Shown piece by piece: positions 59,529 to 64,000 of a stretch of DNA of 64,000 bases. The position numbers were made by a program, and so were the translations under genes. This DNA is from Glycomyces amatae (GTDB taxonomy: Bacteria; Actinomycetota; Actinomycetes; Mycobacteriales; Micromonosporaceae): positions 124,001-188,000 of the forward strand of contig NZ_JAJLQZ010000004.1 of the NCBI RefSeq assembly GCF_020991375.1. Direction: 5' to 3'. Each line of letters begins with the position of its first letter. The first letter of the stretch is position 1. Below the pieces are notes generated by a model. It did not search any database. It was not told the origin of the DNA and saw only the letters and a list, made by a program, of their open reading frames with translations.

Positions 59529-61397
59529 ATGTGTGGAATCGTTGGATACGTCGGCCGCCGCGGCGCCGTCGACGTCGTGCTGGACGGCCTGCGCCGTCTC
59601 GAATACCGCGGCTACGACTCGGCGGGCGTCGCCCTCGTGCACGGCGGCGGGCTCGAAGTCGACAAGCGCGCCGGGAAGCTCGCGAACCTCGAGGCGGCCC
59701 TGGCCGACCACCCGCTCCCCGAGTCGTCCTGCGGCATCGGGCACACCCGCTGGGCCACCCACGGCGTGCCCTCCGACCGCAACGCGCACCCGCACCGGTC
59801 CGCCGACGGGAGCATCGCGCTCATCCACAACGGCATCATCGAGAACTTCGGGCAGCTGCGCACCGAGCTCGAGGCCGCCGGGATCGAGTTCGCCTCCGAT
59901 ACCGACACCGAGGTGGCCGCCCACCTCCTGGGCCGCGAGTACGCCGTGGACGGCGACCTCACCGAGGCCATGACGCGCGTGTGCGCGCGCCTCGAAGGCG
60001 CGTTCACGCTCCTGGCCGTCGCCGCCGACGACCCCGACACCGTGGTCGGCGCCCGCCGCAACTCCCCGCTCGTGGTCGGCCTCGGCGAGGACGAGTACTT
60101 CCTCGCCTCCGACGTGGCGGCCTTCATCGCCTACACCACCGACGCGATCGAGCTGGGCCAGGACCAGATCGTGACCATCTCCCGCGAGGGCGCGGCGATC
60201 CGCGGCTTCGACGGCGCCCCCCGCGAGGGCAAGCACTTCAGCGTCGACTGGGACATCGCCGCCGCCGAGAAGGGCGGCTTCGAGACGTTCATGCGCAAGG
60301 AGATCCACGAGCAGCCCGCCGCGGTCGCCGACACCCTGCGCGGGCGCATCGACGAGGCCGGGCAGATCGTCCTCGACGAGGTCCGCATGTCCGACCAGGA
60401 CTTCCGCGACATCGACAAGGTCTTCATCATCGCCTGCGGCACCTCCTACCACGCGGGGCTGGTCACCAAGTACGCCATCGAGCACTGGACGCGCATCCCC
60501 TGCGAGGTCGAGCTCGCCAGCGAGTTCCGCTACCGCGACCCCGTGCTCGACCGCTCCACGCTGGTCGTCGCCATCTCGCAGTCCGGCGAGACCATGGACA
60601 CGCTCATGGCGGTGCGCCACGCCAAGGACCAGAAGGCCCGCGTCCTGTCCATCTCGAACACCGTCGGGTCCACCATCCCGCGCGAGTCCGACGCGGTGCT
60701 CTACACCCGCGCCGGCATCGAGGTCGCCGTCGCCTCCACGAAGGCGTTCCTCACCCAGCTGGCCGCCTGCTACCTGGTGGGCCTGCACCTCGCGCAGGTG
60801 CGCGGCATCAAGTACGCCGACGAGGTCTCGGCCGTGCTCGACGAGCTCGTGGCCGCGCCCGGCAAGATCGCCAAGGTCATCGAGCACCTCGAGCCCGTCC
60901 GCCAGATGGCCCGCGACATCGCCGCGAAGATCGGCGCGGCCGCCGGGACCGACCGGGTCCTGTTCATCGGCCGCCACGTCGGCTACCCCGTCGCCCTCGA
61001 AGGCGCCCTCAAGCTCAAGGAGCTCGCGTACCTGCACGCGGAGGGCTTCGCGGCCGGGGAGCTCAAGCACGGCCCGATCTCGCTCATCGAGGACGGCACG
61101 CCGGTGATCGCGATCGTGCCGAGCCCGCGCGGGCGCTCGCTCCTGCACGACAAGATCGTCTCCAACATCCAGGAGGTCAAGGCCCGCGGCGCCCGGGTCA
61201 TCGCGGTGTGCGAGGAGGGCGACCGGATCACCTCGGCGCACGCCGACCTCGTCATCGAGACGCCCGCGTCGCCGACGCTGCTCGCGCCGCTGCTGACCGC
61301 GGTCCCGCTCCAGGAGTTCGCGGCCGAGCTCGCCACGGCCCTGGGCCGCGACATCGACCAGCCGCGCAACCTCGCCAAGTCCGTCACGGTCGAATAG
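59529..61397 (+). CDS. glmS: Glucosamine-6-phosphate synthase (isomerising)
   Basis: A 622-residue enzyme that makes glucosamine 6-phosphate from fructose 6-phosphate and glutamine, the entry to cell-wall amino sugars. Cys2 glutaminase nucleophile (MCGIVGYVG), the glutaminase signature CGIGHTRWATHG, and two SIS domains (IACGTSYHAG, AISQSGETMDT; and FIGRHVGYPVALEGALKLKE) are all present, ending with AKSVTVE. The stop lies in the first unit of a 14-bp tandem repeat. No ribozyme is seen upstream. Confidence 0.97.
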   Translation: MCGIVGYVGRRGAVDVVLDGLRRLEYRGYDSAGVALVHGGGLEVDKRAGKLANLEAALADHPLPESSCGIGHTRWATHGVPSDRNAHPHRSADGSIALIHNGIIENFGQLRTELEAAGIEFASDTDTEVAAHLLGREYAVDGDLTEAMTRVCARLEGAFTLLAVAADDPDTVVGARRNSPLVVGLGEDEYFLASDVAAFIAYTTDAIELGQDQIVTISREGAAIRGFDGAPREGKHFSVDWDIAAAEKGGFETFMRKEIHEQPAAVADTLRGRIDEAGQIVLDEVRMSDQDFRDIDKVFIIACGTSYHAGLVTKYAIEHWTRIPCEVELASEFRYRDPVLDRSTLVVAISQSGETMDTLMAVRHAKDQKARVLSISNTVGSTIPRESDAVLYTRAGIEVAVASTKAFLTQLAACYLVGLHLAQVRGIKYADEVSAVLDELVAAPGKIAKVIEHLEPVRQMARDIAAKIGAAAGTDRVLFIGRHVGYPVALEGALKLKELAYLHAEGFAAGELKHGPISLIEDGTPVIAIVPSPRGRSLLHDKIVSNIQEVKARGARVIAVCEEGDRITSAHADLVIETPASPTLLAPLLTAVPLQEFAAELATALGRDIDQPRNLAKSVTVE

Positions 61398-61505
61398 GCA
61401 CGGTCGAATAGGCACGGCTGCATAAGCACGGCCGGAGAGGCACGCTTGGAGAGGCACTCTTGAAGCGGCACGGCCGAATAAGCGCCGCCGAATAAGCGCG
61501 GCCGG
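61385..61505. repeat. 14-bp tandem repeat covering the glmS stop
   Basis: About 8.5 units of a 14-base word (CACGGTCGAATAGG, then variants such as CACGGCTGCATAAG, CACGGCCGGAGAGG and CGCCGCCGAATAAG). The first unit contains the last glmS codons and the TAG. Period 14 is not a multiple of 3. Confidence 0.85.
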
Positions 61506-61753
61506 TCGTCGCCGCCGAGCAGCGATGCCGACCGGACCCGTTGCGGCGCAGACGCACCGCGTGCGCCGCTCGGCCGGCCGCCGCCCACTCGCCCGACCGC
61601 TTCGCCGCGCCCCCTTCGGGAGGCGCGGCGAAGTCGCGTCCGGGCCCGGACCGGCGGGTTCGCCGCGCTCGTCCCTTCCGCGCCGATCGCACTGCGCCGC
61701 TGGATATCCGGTGCTTCATGTCCTATGAGTGGAATGTTCGGGCCCGGTGTGCC

Positions 61754-61759
61754 TACACT
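61754..61759 (+). promoter_or_regulatory. -10 box, leaderless dacB transcript
   Basis: TACACT lies 6 bases before the GTG at 61766. No ribosome-binding site is present. Confidence 0.45.
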
Positions 61760-61765
61760 CGCGCG

Positions 61766-63331
61766 GTGAAGCAACGCACCCTGATTTCGAGCGCCGTCGC
61801 GGTCACCGCGGCGGGCGCGATCACCCTCGCGGGCACCATGGTCGCCCAGGCCGAGGAGACCGGCGACGCCGCCCTGGCCGCCGCCATCGACGCCATCCTC
61901 AAGGACAACCGCCTCACCGACTCCCAGGCCGGCGTCGTCGTGGCCGACGCGGAGACCGGTGAGGTCCTCTACGACCGGGGCGGCGACAAGCGCGCCATCC
62001 CCGCCTCCAACGACAAGCTCTTCACCACCGCCGCCGCGCTCGAGCAGCTCGGCGGCGACTTCACCTACGCCACCGAGGTCACCGGCGACCGCCCCGTGGA
62101 CGGCGTCGTCGCCGGCGACCTCTACCTGCGCGGCGCCGGCGACCCCACGATCCTCGAGGCCGACTACGACCGCCTCGCCGAGGACCTCGCCGACCTCGGC
62201 GTGTCCACGATCGACGGTGACCTGGTCGCCGACGACACCGCGTTCGACGCGGTCCGCTCCGGCGCCGAATGGGGCTGGTCCGACCTCCAGTACGTCTACG
62301 CCGCCGAGATCTCCGCGCTCACCGTCGCCTCCGGCGACGACTACAACGCCGGCTCGGTCCGGGTGTACATCGAGCCCGGCGCCGCCGAGGGCGACGCCGC
62401 GACGGTCGAGATGGTCCCCGCGAACGACTACGTCGAGATCGTCAACACCGCGACGACCGGCGCGAGCACGAGCATCAGCGTCAACCGCGACCCCCACGAC
62501 AACGTCATCCGCGTCAGCGGCACCGTCGCGGCGGGCGGCGACGGCACCTACGCCACCCGCTCGGTCATCGAGCCCACCCAGCTCGTCGCCGACGTCTTCG
62601 CCGACTCGCTCGCCGACGCCGGGATCACCCTGAACGGCGACCTCCGCTTCGGCGAGGCCACCCCGCAGGGCGGCGAGCTCCTCGCCTCCCACGAGTCCGC
62701 GCCGCTGTCGGAGCTCACCGCCGACGTCCTCAAGCCCTCCAACGCCTCCATGGCCGAGGCGCTGTTCAAGACCCTCGGCTACCACGACAGCGGGCAGGGC
62801 ACCTTCGCCTCCGGCAAGGCCGCCGTCTACGACGCCCTGCGGCCCTACGGCGTCGACGACGGCCCGGTCCGGATCGCCGACGGCTCCGGCATCTCCCGGC
62901 ACAACATGCTCACCGCCGGCACGATCACCGACCTCCTGTCGGGCGTGAAGGACGCGTCCTGGTTCGGCACCTGGTACGACGCGCTCCCGATCGCCTGCGA
63001 GGACGGCACGCTCGCGAGCCGCATGTGCGGCACGCCCGCCGAGGGCAACGCGCGCGCCAAGACCGGGTCGATGACCAGCGTGTCGGCCCTGTCCGGGTAC
63101 GTCACCGACGCCGACGGGCGCGAGCTCGTCTTCGGCGTGGTCTTCAACGACTTCCTGTACTCCACGGTCAAGGACATCGAGGACAAGATCGCCGCCGCCC
63201 TCGCCGGGTACAGCGCCTCCTCGACCGAGGCCGAGATCACGACGTTCGCGAACGTCGAGGAGATCGACATGCCCGAGGAGGACCCGAACGACCGCCTCGA
63301 GTGCAGCTGGGTCGAGCCGAGCGTCTGCTGA
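61766..63331 (+). CDS. D-Ala-D-Ala carboxypeptidase/endopeptidase (PBP4 family)
   Basis: A 521-residue penicillin-binding protein (S13, DacB-like). Signal peptide MKQRTLISSAVAVTAAGAIT (cleaved near AQA-EE, ~29), SxxK motif S81-N-D-K84, then the conserved ADGSGISRHNMLTAG and KTG (K432-T-G). The middle motif is S325-N-A327 (KPSNASMAEAL), where the usual S-x-N has Asn. It trims cell-wall peptides outside the membrane. An acidic tail (EEDPNDRLECSW) carries a Cys pair. Start at the GTG at 61766, leaderless. Confidence 0.93.
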   Translation: MKQRTLISSAVAVTAAGAITLAGTMVAQAEETGDAALAAAIDAILKDNRLTDSQAGVVVADAETGEVLYDRGGDKRAIPASNDKLFTTAAALEQLGGDFTYATEVTGDRPVDGVVAGDLYLRGAGDPTILEADYDRLAEDLADLGVSTIDGDLVADDTAFDAVRSGAEWGWSDLQYVYAAEISALTVASGDDYNAGSVRVYIEPGAAEGDAATVEMVPANDYVEIVNTATTGASTSISVNRDPHDNVIRVSGTVAAGGDGTYATRSVIEPTQLVADVFADSLADAGITLNGDLRFGEATPQGGELLASHESAPLSELTADVLKPSNASMAEALFKTLGYHDSGQGTFASGKAAVYDALRPYGVDDGPVRIADGSGISRHNMLTAGTITDLLSGVKDASWFGTWYDALPIACEDGTLASRMCGTPAEGNARAKTGSMTSVSALSGYVTDADGRELVFGVVFNDFLYSTVKDIEDKIAAALAGYSASSTEAEITTFANVEEIDMPEEDPNDRLECSWVEPSVC

Positions 63332-63353
63332 CGCCCTGAGCGGCAACCGCACT

Positions 63354-63388
63354 CGAAGGGCCCGGACGCGCCGCGTCCGGGCCCTTCG
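63354..63388. terminator. Terminator between convergent genes
   Basis: A near-perfect 14-17-bp stem around GAAGGGCCCGGACG and its complement, between the carboxypeptidase and DUF418 genes, which converge. Confidence 0.85.
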
Positions 63389-63404
63389 CGTTCTCGAGGC
63401 GCTC

Positions 63405-64000
63405 CTAGGCGCGGCCGTAGGTGAGGCGCCGCAGCAGCACCTCGAACGGGCCGCGCGCCCCGGCCCGGGCCATCCAGGCCGCGAGGACCACCGTGGCGGC
63501 CCAGACGAGCACCGCGACCCCGGAGGCCGCCGCGTCGCCCAGCCGCGTCCCCAGGCCCCCGGCCGGCGGCGTGAACAGGGCGACGAACGCCACCGACTGG
63601 AGCAGGTAGCAGGTCAGTGACCGCTGCCCGCAGGCGGCGAGGGCGTTCGCGACCGGACCCGCGGCCCGGCCGGAGCGGGCGGCGGCCAGCGCGATGAGGG
63701 CCGCGTAGCCGAGGCCGGCGGCGAGCCCGGTGACGCTGTGGAGGACGTACACGGCGACGCCGTCCACGGCGCCCGGATGCCACAGCCGGGTGTCGGCGAA
63801 CATGAGCGGCAGGCCGCCGACCACGCCGATGCCGATGCCCCACAGGGCGGTCCGCCGCAGCAGCGGCAGGTGCGAGGAGGGCTCGTCGAGGACGCGGCGG
63901 CGGGCGGCCCAGATGCCGAGCGCGAAGGCCGGGAGGACGCTGACGATGTAGAACGAGGACGTCATCGCGCTCCATACCGAGAGCCGCATGAACACGGCCT
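63405..64000 (-). CDS. DUF418 membrane protein, C-terminal part
   Basis: The gene begins beyond the right edge; about 198 residues are seen. Several membrane segments precede the DUF418 signature CGQRSLTCYLLQSV and the closing ARGPFEVLLRRLTYGR. DUF418 proteins are YeiB-like membrane proteins with unknown activity, related to acyltransferase-like families. Converges with the carboxypeptidase gene. Confidence 0.85.
   Translation of the reverse strand, partial: AVFMRLSVWSAMTSSFYIVSVLPAFALGIWAARRRVLDEPSSHLPLLRRTALWGIGIGVVGGLPLMFADTRLWHPGAVDGVAVYVLHSVTGLAAGLGYAALIALAAARSGRAAGPVANALAACGQRSLTCYLLQSVAFVALFTPPAGGLGTRLGDAAASGVAVLVWAATVVLAAWMARAGARGPFEVLLRRLTYGRA

Noticed and set aside
61385-61505. Considered as a CRISPR array
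   Set aside because: Units are contiguous 14-mers without spacers.

Overview
The window is very GC-rich chromosomal DNA of a filamentous actinomycete (Actinomycetota). Pointers are the futalosine menaquinone genes mqnB/mqnD, the division protein SepH, DUF3027 and DUF2530 proteins, an XRE-DUF5753/DUF397 pair, a SARP/AfsR-type regulator, WXG100/type VII-like proteins and MsiK-dependent sugar ABC transporters that lack their own ATPase. The genus cannot be fixed from sequence alone; a Streptomyces- or Glycomyces-like organism fits. There are no rRNA genes, CRISPR arrays, transposases or integrases, and one tRNA (Gly-CCC).

Layout. 1-5.5 kb: sugar ABC transporter operon with a Gfo/Idh/MocA dehydrogenase and a GH13 glycosidase. 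5.6-14.9 kb: small membrane and housekeeping genes (YnfA-like, MazG-like, an FtsX/ATPase exporter, a large membrane protein, purA, a lipid-kinase-like protein). 15-22 kb: GH42 beta-galactosidase, SGNH hydrolase, DUF4253 protein, and a TetR regulator divergent from a drug-type ABC exporter. 22.2-26.0 kb: a small island of visibly lower GC between two identical 48-bp direct repeats, holding hypothetical genes, an XRE/DUF397 pair and a DddA/SCP1.201-type deaminase toxin with a probable immunity gene. 26-31 kb: lipoprotein beta-propeller and a second sugar ABC operon with paired GAAACTTTC operators. 31.4-37.2 kb: tRNA-Gly, secreted trypsin-like protease, acetyltransferase, PP2C phosphatase, acyl-CoA dehydrogenase. 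37.6-46.4 kb: a divergent type VII-like cluster whose two large proteins end in the same VWGxVK tail, followed by a DUF2975/XRE pair, a YbaB-like protein and an AfsR-type regulator. 46.4-55 kb: membrane-anchored and small proteins, YidD, LarE, cold-shock protein, mqnD-mqnB, DUF3027, DUF2530, SepH. 55-64 kb: MFS transporter, RNA cyclic phosphodiesterase, PQQ-like propeller, GlmS, a DD-carboxypeptidase and the tail of a DUF418 protein.

How the genes work together. Two separate import systems (1-5.5 kb and 28-31 kb) bring in oligosaccharides for the GH13 and possibly GH42 enzymes. GlmS and the DD-carboxypeptidase serve cell-wall synthesis and turnover. mqnB and mqnD are translationally coupled in the futalosine route to menaquinone. 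A family of related intergenic repeats (about 2.9, 3.1, 17.1, 48.9, 50.0, 53.1, 54.8 and 55.0 kb) runs through the window. Two copies face each other around larE, and another inverted pair brackets DUF2530-sepH. The most unusual items are the deaminase toxin cassette between terminator-derived direct repeats, this repeat family, and the shared VWG tail of the type VII-like proteins.
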